64,000 nucleotides of DNA from Polytrichum commune (taxonomy: Eukaryota > Streptophyta > Polytrichopsida > Polytrichales > Polytrichaceae). Shown here piece by piece: positions 38,460 through 51,339 of this stretch. Position numbers and translations under genes: made by a program. The notes below the pieces were generated by a model that saw nothing but the letters and a program-made list of their open reading frames with translations, did no database searches and had not been told where the DNA came from. Position 1 is the stretch's first letter; each line of letters starts with the position of its first letter. The stretch lies in assembly GCA_950295325.1 (NCBI GenBank), contig OX485805.1:26523501-26587500 (forward strand), read 5' to 3'.

Positions 38460-39900
38460 ATGAATTTTATCTTCTTGCAAAGAGCGCGACAAGATAAGTC
38501 TAGTAAAATTATCTCTTAACATGGTTGACCTCCATATTCATCATGAAGGCTACTCAAGGAGTAAAGAGGAAATCTTTTATGCAAGGGTCACAAGATATAA
38601 TAAATGTTTATGAACATCAATAAAAATATGGCTAGTTACATTTTATTATACTTTAGTTGAACACATGATAATTTTATTGTAACAATTTTATGCTTTAATA
38701 TGAATTCATTATAATTTGTGAGAGCCTTTAAAGATCCATTTATCTCAAGATTTTCCCATTCAAACCTACTAGCATGATGAATTTATCTAAAAACCATACA
38801 AGTCTCTTCAATTCTAAGTTCCTCGGATAAGCAAACATACCTTAATACCTTTTATGTCTTATTAAAGAAGATACATACACATGTATATGGGCAAAGAAAA
38901 CGGCATGGCAATTGAACTCCTAATTCCCCACCAGAACTCGGGTGGTGCACTTAGTGTATATTTTCATGACTGCACGCGTGCAACCAACAATTAAATGTAG
39001 CCTATTATTTTGCTTTTGGTGTTTATGAAGAGGGCTATACTTAAGTAGTTTCTCAAGATGGGTTGTTTGATGTGACCCACTCTTTATTGGAAATATGGCA
39101 GAGTCCAATATACTTGGGGGATGAACTCTTCTTGGGAAACTTAAATGATGTGCGTGGGTCACTATGAACTTAACCCCCCTTATCCATGAGAAATATATAG
39201 AGGAAAACATATGTATACGTACTAACCACATGTTTAGAATGAACTCATGTATTTATATTAAATGTTCTTTTTTTATGTGAGAAATGCCTCCACTACATAC
39301 ATACACTATACATCATGACTTGAATGATCCTTTATTACATACAAAATCCACTTTCATTTTCGAAAGAGAAAGTCGTTCAATTTTTTTCATCCATAGCATG
39401 TAATTGAATGATTGTACAAAAACAAACAAAGAGAAGAGCACATACAACAACGGTGAGTTTCCAATTAGGCCGCTTGCTCACGAGATTCTATTTTGAATAA
39501 GCACAAACCTGCCCAAAGGTATATGGAACCTGGTGGGGTATGGTTTGTATGTGCCAACTAGATACTCCCGTCTTCTCATATCCAAGCCCACTTACAAACC
39601 TTTTCCTCCCGTTTACCAAGGATGGAGTTCTATACCATCATTGATTCTCTTGTGTCTTCAACTGGTCTTAATCGTTCGGTGACCTACACTTGTAGGTCAA
39701 AAGATTCTTGAGAGGGTGTAAGGAAGTCTAATGGCGTTTGTCCACAACCCTCCATATTCTAGTGACCACCATAATGTGGTTGGATGGCGGCTTGTTCTTA
39801 ACTACATGAGAATACCCTCTACCAATTGTTATCTAGAATCAAGTGGGCGAGCGGCCTGCATGGAAACTCAGCTTAACTTAGCCATAACCTAGAGAGCAGA
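38460..39900 (+). repeat. module R1, copy 1
   Basis: It is similar over long stretches to 52764-53740 and to 57620-58535. Marker blocks are aaagatccatttatctc, gcatgatgaattt, agcaaacata, gaactcgggtggtgcactta, gcaaccaacaattaaatgtagcct and atgaagagggctatact. There is no coding capacity. It is followed by module R2 in the same order as near 60.5 kb. Confidence 0.7.
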
Positions 39901-39904
39901 AATA

Positions 39905-41165
39905 AAGGAAGCCCATGAGAGCTCCAAGAGCCTCTAGTTTGTGAAAACCTAGAACCCAAATCTAACCTGATAAGAAGACACATGGTAGTCATTGAGGACT
40001 ATGACCATATGAAAACAATGGATGAAAATGTGAAGTGGATGAAACTAACACATCTATCGTTATTCTTGTCTCTAAACTTTAGGGCCCCTTTTGTACATCT
40101 ACCTTTGCTTCATTAAATATAATAGCCTTTTTAAATGTGCACACTAGAGAAGAATAATACCTCTCCCTTATGTGTATTATGTAGTACACTAATGCCTTGA
40201 ATAATACCCCTTCATACACTCACATTAGTTTGTATGTGGTATGAAGAGTCCATCCCTTGGGCCAATATATTGGCTCTTAGTTATTGAAACTATTTTTTTT
40301 TTTAATTTTAAAATTTCACAAATTTTGGGGCAAAGAACATGTAACAACCAACTAATTCAAACAAATCTCCCTCTAAACAAGAATCTTTGCACAAAACCCT
40401 AACATGGAGATATAAGCTTAGCAATTCCAAGTGCGAAGAAGAAGGCATACAAACCATGGAATTTGTGGATCCGAGGGAATAAGCCAAAATCGCCAATGTC
40501 CATACCCGTTCACACCCTCTTCTTCAAGACTTACGCAATATCGGCAACATTATTGGTCTTGTATCCAATTTCATTGAAACCCATGTATTTTCCCTATAGG
40601 TTCCCCAAGACACCTATTCATATATTTCCCTGTAATTCATCCACAACATAAATCCATATTTCAAGGTATGTATATTTTGATAAAACATATTATGAATACT
40701 ACCAAATCTTACATGGTGGTGGATTTATGGTGTTGTATCTTTGAACTTGTGGAGTTCAAAATTAAAGACTAAGTTGCAATTGAATTTTCAATTTGTGCCA
40801 AAAAAAGAAAAAAGAAAACTAAAGACTAGGTGCACCCCCCATGCATCGGAATGGCCACGGAGGGGGTTAATGAAGACGTTGCCTCCATCTCCCTCTCCAT
40901 TCCATCAAACAAAAACAACACATATATCATCAATTTTTTCTCCAAACATTTGGACCACCTTTTATACCTCTACCACTACTTTTGACATCTCAATAGTTTT
41001 TTTGATTTTAGAATCTATAGTGAAATATTACCTCCCCTTCATGTATTATGTTCATTTATGCCTCAAGCAAAACCCCTTTCTACACTCCCGGTAGTTTGTA
41101 CATGGGATGAAGAGTGCATCCTAGTTGTGAAGCCTACTTACCTTACTCTTTTTCATCTCTTAGTG
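39905..41165 (+). repeat. module R2, copy 1
   Basis: It matches 60494-61540 in order and orientation. Shared blocks include gagagctccaagagcct, catatgaaaacaatggatga, tttgcttcattaaatataat, caaatctccctctaaacaa, ccatacccgttcacaccctc and aaatcttacatggtggtgga. Non-coding. Confidence 0.75.
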
Positions 41166-41202
41166 TGGGCCTTATAACTTTGAACTAATCATTTATTGCA
41201 CT

Positions 41203-41990
41203 TGAGCACATTGTTGCACTTGAAATAAGGGGCACTAGTAATATCATAGCTTAAAGAAATTTAGTATCACCTTCATCATTTCCCACCCCTTACTATTAGC
41301 CCACCTTCACTAATTGGGAAATTTAGTGTAGACCAAAACCTTCAAATATTTACTGAGATAAGTGGGTATAACTAAGTTGTCCTTGTAAACGGGGACTCAT
41401 GTTTGACTTACATGTGGTGATGTGTGGATCTAAGAACGGACATAAAAAGACATGTGTCTGAAAAAACTTCGAGTACATGGTCAAAACTTCTTAATCATTC
41501 TTAGTTTCAATAGAAAAAGTAAGTGGAGAGATCCATATGTTCATGTAATGAGGAAAACAATCTTCACTTGACAATGAATGAGATGTTCATACGAGCTCAG
41601 AATATCATGAGGAAAATGGGTACAGACACAATTTGAATTTGCTAAATATCTCCCACTAATTGCGTATTTTCATCCCTCCAAGAAGTGGGTGCAAGAGAGA
41701 AAAGTGTGTGCTTAAGACTCGCTTACCTTATAATGACATAAGAGTGTAAAATACTACGATCAGGAGAAAGATCTAGTCATAGAGAAAGGACGCATCAAGC
41801 TGCAGTGGAGATGGATGATAATGGCTCGATAATTTCATCCACAAACGCATCCATCCATTGGTGGACTAAGTCTGTCGGGATCGGCCGTGAAGTGTAGAGC
41901 ATATTGTCGCCAAGTTTGTCAATTGTCGGTAAACATTCGTGAATGAATTGGTCATGGAGAGACGGGATGAAGCTCAAGATAAAGAGTTGT
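41203..41990 (+). repeat. module R3, copy 1
   Basis: It matches 54055-54720 and the shorter 49615-49955. Shared blocks are attgttgcacttgaaat, ggcactagtaatatcatag, tttcccacccct, tatcatgaggaaaatgggta, aagatctagtcatagagaa and gtggagatggatgataa. A 60-codon minus-strand frame in it (41795-41977) is not clearly kept in the other copies. Confidence 0.7.
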
Positions 41991-42385
41991 GACGAGAGTT
42001 TTGTAGGGAAGTTATGTGCTCAGAAGCTGATGAATTAGTCGGAGAAACATTGTCGGAGACGTGGCGGAGTTCTGAGAATCTATCTTAGTTGCAGGGGAAC
42101 AGGTTGAGGAAGAGAGGTGACCGAAGATTGGAATTCTGGGACGTCCAGGTATGGTAACCTGTCCTAATATTGCGCAGCAATGTTCATGCTGCCCAATTGC
42201 TCATTGGAGCCGGAGTTAAGGCGGAGGACGAGGAAGCTCGAGTCTCGAAGACTCCGAACCCCCGGTTTCGGTATTAGAACCAAAAAATCAGGGTTTCAAG
42301 CTCAGAGGGTTCATTTCAGGTCTCGGTGTGCTTGCATCCATATGCGGTGGAAGAAACCTTAGTGTAGGAGAATTTGTAGGTTTCC

Positions 42386-43925
42386 ATGCGTCTTCTCGTC
42401 ATGGATCGATTCACGGTGGCGGCTCTGCTGTGTGTTCTTCTCACGCTCTCTTCCCTCCAGCATCAGCAGAGTAAGGCGATCCTTTGATGCATCTGTTAAA
42501 TTCTGTGCAGATGAAGTCGTGGAGTTGGACCTTGAAATTATAGTTGCGGGCGAAGAAGTTGAGGGATCGAGGTATATATGAGAAGGTTAGAATTGTGAGC
42601 CATCTTCTTTGTCAAATTTTTACTGCTCACAAGTTGATGCATCGGCTGAGGTTTGCTCTGAAAACTTTGGAATAAGATCGCGGTTGCAGGCTGTGTTTCA
42701 CTTAGAAGATCAAATTTTTTGGGACATCAGAAAATTGGGGTTGGGGTACATTGGCTATGGCTTGGCTATGGCTAGAAAATCACTAGCTTCAGATTCGTGT
42801 GCACACTGTGATTGTTAATCATCCTTAACTCAAATCTACCCATCTTTTGGACATTCAAAGGATTGCAAAACATACCCGCTCCGTTCCGTAAATCCAAAGA
42901 GTATGCTAAGACAGTGCCAGCTTAGAGGATTCTTGTGATTGTGCCCGTGTGTTGAGTTTCTTCCCCCACGCATTCTTGTTCATTTCCACCGGTTCTGGTT
43001 TTCCTCTTGTACGTGCATTCGAATGCCTTAGGATTATAAAATTACAAGAGATTGCACTAAAATCTCATATTTCAGGAATTGCGACAATTTTTTGAGGAAG
43101 GCAGCGTGGAGAAGACTAAAAAGATGAGTTAGACGGATTGGTTGAGGAACCTTTCATGGTTGGACAGCTCGAATTTCTGAGCATGACGGCAGCTGCGCAG
43201 CATTTGTGATCGCGGGAAAACACGAGTAGCTTTAGGTTGTGTAGCATCGGCTGGTGACAAAGTGGAACCAAATGTTGCACTGTAAATTTTAGTGATCAAT
43301 AGTTTCAAGTCTGGCCTACTTCGTTGGATCTCCTTCCAACAATTCTGCTCGTCTAGGTCTTGGCAATGGCAGCTGGCGCTGAAACGGGTTTGGGAAGCTT
43401 CCTCTCCACTCACAGCCTGATTCAATCACATGGTCTTACATCCAGTGATTTTCAGGAAATAAGTATTTGCGCACCAGAGCTCGTAAATTCTTGTAACCTA
43501 CTAGAGCTTCTTTATGCCCATAATTTCAGTATCTGAGGACAAAGAACATTCTGATTTGCCTTGTAGATGTAAAGAATTATGTGACCTGCATGCAACCATT
43601 TCCTCAGACAAAACAACCCCCTCTTTCCTCCTTGAAAGTAAACATTCCCGAGTCCCCCTCTATCAGCACTACATCATTCATGCCTCCTGATATTAGTAGT
43701 ATAACTATGTACACACATACCTGCAACCTCAGGGACATGTTAAGATTTGTTAGCACAAAAGCAGTGGGCTTAACTCAAATCTACCCATCTTTTGGACATT
43801 CAAAGGATTTGATTACAATTCCTAAATATGGCTTAGTTGGGGAGTACCAGGAGCTCTTTTGTGATGTCAATGAGTACGTATTTGATCAAGTTCTTGGAAT
43901 TCTCTTTCCTTATGTTTTGTGCTAG
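42386..43925 (+). CDS. possible two-exon small secreted protein, 147 aa
   Basis: I do not recognise this gene. Exon 1 (42386-42470) encodes 28 residues with a clear signal-peptide-like core (FTVAALLCVLLTLSSL) and ends at a GTAAGG donor. A TTGCCTTGTAG acceptor at 43566 opens exon 2 (43567-43925), whose phase fits exactly and whose frame runs 118 codons to a stop. The mature part would be about 115 residues with a Pro/Ser-rich start, four cysteines (in TCMQP, HTCNL, LFCDV and at the C-terminus), and a well-formed stretch TQIYPSFGHSKDLITIPKYG. The intron (1096 bases) contains an exact copy of about 40 bases of exon 2 (42824-42863 versus 43769-43808). CpG content is gene-like. It could be a remnant of a neighbouring gene or a pseudogene. 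Confidence 0.35.
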
Positions 43926-44493
43926 TCTAATGTAACATTAGCTGAGATTAAAATATAAAAAACTCATTTTGGAAACCATTCAAAATGGAGGTCCATCATG
44001 TGATTGCATTCATAAATTGGGAGTAAACAAGGTGGCCGGATTCTCTAGTGATGTGTGTTATAGACGTGGTTGCTTTGACATGGTGGCGTGGACTGTGATT
44101 GTACTCTCCACATCAGTGTTGTAGATATCTGGCTTTCATTTCCAGGATGATGTTTGTATGAACTTGTGGCTGAACATCCTGTTTCCTATATGGATTTGAG
44201 CGTTTCCTCACATGGTCAGGTTTGCTTTGATTTTCGGATGTGATGGTGAGACAGGGAGCTCGTCGAAGTTGCTATCCTTTGATTTCTTTTAATCCCAAAG
44301 TGGAAAGATGTGGTATGATATCAGCTCTAATTCTTGTATCCTGTTCGAGTGCTGATACTCTTCGTGGGATATTTTGCCTCGAACTATTACAGAGCAGGAG
44401 GTTAGTTAACGAACTGCTTGAATTTGTAGTTTGTCGTGGGTGGTATCTGTTGAAGAATTCTGCGTTGCTTGCTAAGTGACTTGATGGCTTAGT
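43926..44493. other. spacer before module U
   Basis: CpG-retaining sequence that may be the 3' part of the preceding candidate gene. No exon could be assigned. Confidence 0.3.
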
Positions 44494-45180
44494 TTTATGA
44501 GACAAACCATCTTCAGATCTTGTACTGATCGATCCCTAATTTGTGAGATGTGGAGTCCGTGTGTAGATCCTCTTCCATCTTTCTTGCCCAAGGTTGTCCA
44601 AGTCGGCCATAGAAGCACGTCATATACTCAAGGGGGTCAGTACCTTGTTTAGGTATGTATGACCTGAAATAAAGGGCTATTTCCAGGGATTCTGCGTTTT
44701 TTGTAAATATGTTCAGGATGGATCTACCATACTCTCAAAACGGACCCTAGATTTTTTTTGTGCTTTTATGATTTTCAGTTGGAACATTAAATGAGACTCT
44801 ATTGCACCGTGATTTCTAGTTGGATGCCCGTTTAGGAGCCCCCCACCTCCCCTCCCCACTTTTTCTTGAGATTGATCTTAGGTTTATTTTTAGACTGCTG
44901 AAAATGAAGTGTATATGTTGCAAAAGGAGGGATAGTGTCTGGATATGGCATTCTGGGTATTGACGCTCTTTGATGTTGTGATATGCTTGATTGTATTCCA
45001 CGACATGTGGGAGGTTGATGTAAAGCTCGATAGTTTTTTGAGATTATGGTGTGCGCAGTGATCTGCTTGATATAATTTAGCCCTTTGGACTGAAGTAGTT
45101 GCCTCGCGGCGTGAGGTGGGTGACCAGATTCCTTCTTCTAGTGCTTTCGAGAATCATGCCGCTTCACTGCCCTGATTCCA
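44494..45180 (+). repeat. module U at the TIR-NBS-LRR gene (best preserved copy)
   Basis: This copy lies directly upstream of the TIR-NBS-LRR start at 45348 and probably contains its promoter. Decayed copies occur at 37695-38375 and 62828-63283 (the latter starts about 250 bases into the module). The CpG-rich state of this copy suggests that it is the one in use. Confidence 0.7.
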
Positions 45181-45347
45181 AAAACATGGAGGAAATTGTT
45201 AGGTTTACGAAGTGCTCAAGCAAATGTGTCATCCGAGATTTCATCAGGCTTAGAGGGGAAGTATGAGCCGTGAGTTGCATGGAAGCACAACATTAATGGT
45301 ATGTTGTCTTGCACCAATCAGGTCAAGGTGGTCATGCAATAAGAGAC

Positions 45348-48300
45348 ATGGCTGCTGGCGTTGAAGAGGCCAGTACTTCGTCCGAGTCTCCACCTGCCGA
45401 AAGGCAACGAAGGTATACTTTGATTCATTCCTGTTTGAATGCAATTTATTCAGTGAACCTCAAATTTGGGGTTATATTGAGATTTATGGTTGATTATCTA
45501 ACAATCTAGGATATGATTGACGAGGAGGCTATGCTATCAATCAAGTGAGTCTTGGTTTCCTAGGTCTTGGTGAGAAGTGTGAAATTGTGATTTAACAGGA
45601 CAGACAGTGGCCCATGTGGGCTTGAGAAGAAACACAAGGTGTTCTTGAGCCACAATGGCGCAGACAAGGCTTTTGTGAGCCATCTGTGTCATCGCCTAAT
45701 TTCAGTGCATCACTACCCTTTCTTCGACGTGCGCGAGGACAGCTTGCCACTAGGAGATAAGTTTGCAGACATCATCTTTCAAGCTAGCAAACAATGTCGG
45801 TTGGCAATTGTTGTAGTCTCGGACGATTACTTTAAGAGCAAGTGGCCCATGTTGGAGTTGGCTTCTTTTGTGGAGGCCAAGGATGGTGTCAACCCTGAGT
45901 TGAAGATTTTGCCACTGTTTTATAGAATGACAGTGGCTGAGTTCAAAGAGCCTGAACGACAAAGGGTTTGGTTTGAGAAGTGGAAGATGCTGAAAGAGTC
46001 TGACGAACGTTTGGACATTTTGAGCTGGGAGAATGCATTGAGGGTTTTGGGTGGACATAAAGGCATTGTGTATTGCAGAACTCGACAGACTGAAGATGAG
46101 TACATCGAGAGTATAGTAGAATCGGTGTTCAGATCTGTTCCTCCAGATGTTTTATATGATGATTCTCATGTGAAAGGTGGCACGCATTTGTGTGAAGTAA
46201 GTAACACAGTTTGAGATTTTCTGGAATATGATTTCTTAGTTGACTAGAAAATTTGTTTCGTTTCAGTTGCTTTGAAGTATGTTGATGAACATGTTACTGG
46301 TCCATCATTGAGTGTGCACATATCCAACATGCCATCTCAAAGTGGATAATCTAGTGAGCACTCATCTTATTTTAACTGTGTGTCATATTATGTGGGACAG
46401 GATATCGATGCAATTTTCAAGGAGTCCAAGGGATCCAGGCCGACGGGGATGGTGCAATGTCCAATCATTGGCATTTATGGCCTGGGTGGCATTGGAAAAA
46501 CCAACCTCTGCCAAATTGCTTACAATAAGTTTGCTGGAGAGTTTTTTGGAAGGGCATGTCTCATAGAGATCAGAAGCAAAACCAAAAGCTCTCTTGAATC
46601 ACAAAAAGAAGTGTTGAGAGCTTTGACGGGTGCACATGATGAACTCCTCAACTCCGTCACAGATGTTGACAAGGTATTGTGAATTACTAGGTCACTGACT
46701 TATCTCGCATGGTCATAATTTGATTTTGGCAGGGCTTTGTAATAGAGGGAATTCGTTTTCATCAATGTGTGGAGCTTGTTACCTGAAACCCTTTGTGTTG
46801 TGTAGGGGCGACGCCTATACAAGGAGAGAGTTGGAAGCCATAAGGTGTTTCTAGCGATTGACAATGTTTGGGATGACCCTGCATCTCTTGAAGAAGCTAA
46901 TGGTTATCTAACTAATGAACTCCATCCGGAGAGCAAAGTAGTAGTGACGGCACGATGCAAGGAAACTTTGAGAAACTTGGATATTGAGGAAGAATGTTGC
47001 TTTGAGATGCCTGATCTTAGGGAGGAGGATGCCATGGGCCTATTCTTGCACCATGCGTGTCTTAGCCCCTCAACCATTAAACTTGCAAATCCCAAGCATC
47101 TTAAAGTTGTTAGGGATTGCATCTCTTATGCTCGGTACTCCAAAAGAGGGGACACAGAAATGTCTCGTGCATACCACTTTCATCCTTTGGCATTGAAAGT
47201 TCTAGGGTTGTTCATGAAGACATTGACACCCTTCCCAAGCAATTGGATTGAGAAGCTTAACAATCCAAAGATTTTGGGAACCAAAACGAAAGATGTTAAT
47301 TTAGTTTTGCGGACAAGTTTCGACATGCTCCCAGAAGATGATCATAGAGCCATGTTTCTAGATGTGGCTATATATGCACCCAAACAATATCATTACCTTT
47401 ATGGCGAGGGCAAAGTACCAAGAGTGGAAGAAGTGTGTGAGTGGTTGAGCATCGTGTATGCACAAGAAATCGAGGTTGTCAAGGATAAGGTGAGTTCACT
47501 AAGCATGTGTGACGACGCATTTATTGTGTACTTCCCACCGTTTAGATAGAAAAATGCAATGTAAGGAATGGCTAGTTGATAGTGGTCTAGGATGTCTTTT
47601 GTTTTACATAAATGATTAGAGAAATGCTCTTTAGGATCGAGAGGTAGCCTAGTTCTGGCATCTAGAGATTGAACACATATATGACAATCTATAGATAGAA
47701 TTTATCGTTTTAGTACTCAACACTAATTTGTTTGGGGTGTAGTTGGAGGTTCTCAGTGCTCGAGGTCTTTTGAACCAATGGGATGACCTCACAAAATTTA
47801 TCAGCATGCATGACCTTTACTTGGAATTTGCTGAAGCAGAAGTGAAGAGAGACGACAATGAGCGGGGACGAACTCATTTGTATCACAAGAATGAAAATAA
47901 CATACCAAAATGCCTTACGAGGAATCCGAGGGGGGCCAAATCATTTCCTTTTGAAAGGATGCGATTCAACAATGTGTGTAATCTTGAAATCTTCAAGCAA
48001 GCCAAATTGGATAAGTGTGCAAATGTTGAAGTACTTAAGGTGGACCATTGTTATGGATTGCAAAGCTTGGACCTAGATGGCCTTGAAGAATTACGCAGCC
48101 TGGAGTTGATCAAGTGTCCAAACTTGGAATATCTTCAAGGGTTGGAGAATCGAGATAAGCTCGTCTGGATGAGATGGGATAATGCCAAAGTTGTGGATTA
48201 CAAACCATTGACATCCCTGCGAGTGCTTCAATTGGTAGGGATATCTCACACCATAGCAATCGATCTTCAAAATTGCCATAATCTTCACGAACTGGCAATT

Positions 48301-48672
48301 TGGAAGTCATATTTGGAGGACTTTCCCCTATTTCCAAATTCCAAGAGCATGCGCAAGATTCGCTTCAGATATTGTAAGAAACTGAGACATCGTGGACCAG
48401 AACTTCTCAACCTCGAGGGATGGATAAATGTGGAGTTTCTTGATCTGACACAGTGCAAGTCTCTCACAAATGAATTGGAAAGTTGCCCCATCATGAAGAA
48501 CTTGAAACATTTGGATGTATCAAATTGCGATAAGCTGAAAGCTTTGCCTGACCTCACGAAGTCCAAGAATTTCATGACCTTACATGTCTGGTGGTGTTAT
48601 GAGTTGTTCAAGACTTATGCTTCTTCAAGCCAATTTTCAGATTCAATGCTATGGACCTCCATGTTGGCCTAA
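45348..48672 (+). CDS. TIR-NBS-LRR immune receptor-type gene, about 849 aa
   Basis: Exons are 45348-45412, 45599-46196, 46401-46673, 46806-47489 and 47743-48672, with one frame and GT/AG borders. The TIR domain (about 34-190) has HKVFLSHNGADK, a BB-loop (FDVREDSLPLGDKF) and the likely NADase Glu in SKWPMLELASF. The NB-ARC has the P-loop GLGGIGKT (248-255), kinase-2 KVFLAIDNVWDD (325-336), KVVVTAR (RNBS-B), HPLALKVLG (GLPL variant) and MHDL (562-564). A short irregular LRR region (about 600-840) follows. TIR makes NAD-derived signals and NB-ARC acts as the ATP switch in plant immunity. An extra exon starting at 46267, joined from a donor at 46201 and reading IALKYVDEHVTGPSLSVH, is possible, but I could not close its 3' end in frame. 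The last frame ends in SDSMLWTSMLA; a shifted frame stays open to 48766, so the C-terminus may be shortened. Confidence 0.9.
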
Positions 48673-49610
48673 ATACATCACGTCTAACATTGCGGGCCCA
48701 ATTTGTAGCATCAAGAATTATCGGGAAATTTGGAGTTTCCACACAGGTGTGTTCCCTCCAATTTAAGAATTGATATATGAATGTTTTATTTGATAATATG
48801 TTGTTGAAATTCCGGAATGGTTTGAGTCAAATGCCTAATAGTTTCATACAATTTCAACTGACATGTAGGCCATTGAATGCTCTTCTATTATTGGACGCTT
48901 ATGATAAAAGGCAATCGCAAACACTGAACATAAAATGCTAGACAAATATTTGTGCATATTACATGAAATAATTTATAATTTTTTTGAATGATATAGATGG
49001 TTGGAAAATGATTTGCATTCAGTTTGCATATTGAAAAGTCCATTGAATTTGTTTGGAAGTGAATTTAAGGTGCATATGGTGTTCTTCTTGTAGGGAGCAC
49101 AACAAAGCTTGATTGACTCCATCGATGAACTTTGTCTATTTGGTAAGTTCAAATAAGCACATGGAATAGTGCTATTCAAATATTGGACCTCCCGATGTAC
49201 TTCATCTTTGGAAACTTGAATGGCTACCATCCAATTCTTATGTGAGTTGAAGCCTCGCAATTAGAGAGGATGTTGTGAACCTTGTTCATCCTCATTTGTT
49301 AGTGTCCAAAAGTAATCCGTTTTGTTTCAATTAAGGAAGTAACAATTCACCTACAAGATAATTTCTACCTTTCAATAATAAGGATAGATAGATTCACATA
49401 TTTGACAATATTGACAAATGTTTTTCAAGGGAATTGGGCCTTTAAATCAAAGTATAATATGAACAACATGAAGGGCAAACCCACTCAAAAAGACGTCAAA
49501 GTGGTTTATAACGTTGATTTCCCTAAGTATTGTTCCCAACGATGCCATTCCACATAAATGGTTGGTAAACCCAGCCAACCGACCTTGATGCAAGAAGAAC
49601 ATCGTGGACA
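48673..49610. other. 3' region of the TIR-NBS-LRR gene
   Basis: AT-rich. The first 100 bases remain open in another frame; the rest has no gene. Confidence 0.4.
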
Positions 49611-49614
49611 TAAC

Positions 49615-49955
49615 ATAATAAGATATTCGTACGACCTCATAATATCATGAGGAGAATGGGTACGGACACGATTTGAATTTGCTAAATATTGCACACGAAT
49701 TGCGCATTTGCATACCTTGAAGAAGTGGGTGCAGAGAGAAGAGTGTGTGCTTAAGACCCGCTTAGCTTATAATGACATAGAGTATAACAAAATATAACCA
49801 GAAGAAAGATCTAGTCATAGAGAACGGGCGCATGAAGGTGTAGTAGAGGTGGATGATAACTGCTCGATATTTTCATCCACAAACCCTATCCTTCCACCAT
49901 GGACGAATTCTGTCGGGATTGACTGTGAGGTGTTGATGCATCTGTCAAATCATGT
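49615..49955 (+). repeat. module R3, copy 2, downstream of the TIR-NBS-LRR gene
   Basis: It matches 41580-41925, which lies upstream of the receptor gene, in the same orientation. After 49935 it still shares gatgcatctgtcaaat..tgtgcagat with 42483-42512. The receptor gene is thus flanked by direct repeats about 8 kb apart. Confidence 0.7.
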
Positions 49956-51335
49956 GCAGATCTACGCAGCAAAGTATGGAGGATTGCAAAATGTGGAGAA
50001 TCAGAAGACGCATGGTAATTGAGTTCAAATCCGCTCTTCAACTACAATTCCACCTCATATGTAAAGACAACAAGATCATGGTTTATGATTGAAGGTGGAC
50101 TCGAACCACAACCGCTTGAGTAAAGTCCTTAGTTGTGTGGAAACGATGGTCATGCACACCATCAAGCAAGGAATTAGGGAATACAAGTTATGGTTGAGCA
50201 AGTTTTGAGGAGCTGGTGACTTTGGTTTTCGTACCATGTTACTCTTAAACAAACTCAACACTCTCAAGTCCATAAATTGTTTATCACTACACTAAATATG
50301 ATAGTTAGCGTGTGATTATATTTAATGTTGTTACCACCCTACCGTACTGTACACTAATTTTCAATTCCTTGACAATTAGTGTTACAAGAAATGCTAGAAC
50401 TCTCCTTTTATCATTGTTATTTTTTTTCTTTTCCATATCCTTAGTAATAGTAAATTCAAACATGTAACTTCCACATATCACCATAGTTGCTATGTAGTGT
50501 TTGAGTTTGCATTAAATGTTACTTACTTTCATAGGGTTATTGACATTTAGTGTATGCGCTCGTATTTAGTGTATCAAACGCTAGATATCATATGTAGTGT
50601 ACTTCATGGATTGCACCAACAGGAGGGATGTTAATTGAGATCAATTTCACTCTTCAACTATGGAGAGAGGGAATGATGACATGTGAGCATACATCCAACA
50701 TGGACGCCTTGAAAAAGTATGTGTTCCGTAGGTTACCATTTCTAGTTGATTTAACCCCCAACTTAGCTTTAAAATCCTCAATTGTCTTGTTGGAGTAATC
50801 TGGAATGAATCAACCACAAACTTCTAAACTGTCAAGCTTTTATGTTGAATGGATGAGCGGTCTCTCTCTCTCTCTCTCCACCAAGTTCACCTCGTATGTA
50901 AAGAGAAATTTGATTAAAACTCCTAGTTGGTGGTTGAGGATGGACCAAAATCATAACCACTAGCACTTGTGTATATTAACTTACGTAACATTACATAGCT
51001 CCTTGGTTGCATTTTCGTGGGACTCGGTACCACATGAGCATACCTCTCCTCCAATTCTAAAATTCTTTGTTTAGGAGGAGCACACAGTCTGTGTACTGGG
51101 AGCTTTTCGACAAGCCATCGTAAATTACCAAAGATTTTTCTTTTGAAACGGAATGCCTGTTATCTTCAGAAGGAGACCATCATGTAGTAGTTGCTTCTTA
51201 TTGATGTAATGTCAACAACGGACCTACACCCCAACCCAAGCGAGGGTCGAAATACGGGGGCTACTGCACAATAAGTAAGTTCATCATCAAGCAAGTGGTG
51301 CCAACGAGTGATTTTTTTATTTTTTTATTTTCTTT
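49956..51335. other. gene-free stretch with a CT microsatellite
   Basis: AT-rich DNA with no supportable gene. A (TC)n run of 18 bases lies at 50861-50878. Confidence 0.4.
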
Positions 51336-51339
51336 AATT

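Noticed and set aside
41795-41977. 60-codon minus-strand open frame with protein-like composition
   Set aside because: It belongs to module R3, and the other copies (49.8 and 54.6 kb) do not clearly keep the frame.
43129-43425. 98-codon minus-strand open frame
   Set aside because: Lies inside the intron of the candidate secreted gene, without motif or start context.
50861-50878. (TC)n run considered as a promoter element
   Set aside because: Plain microsatellite with no gene nearby.
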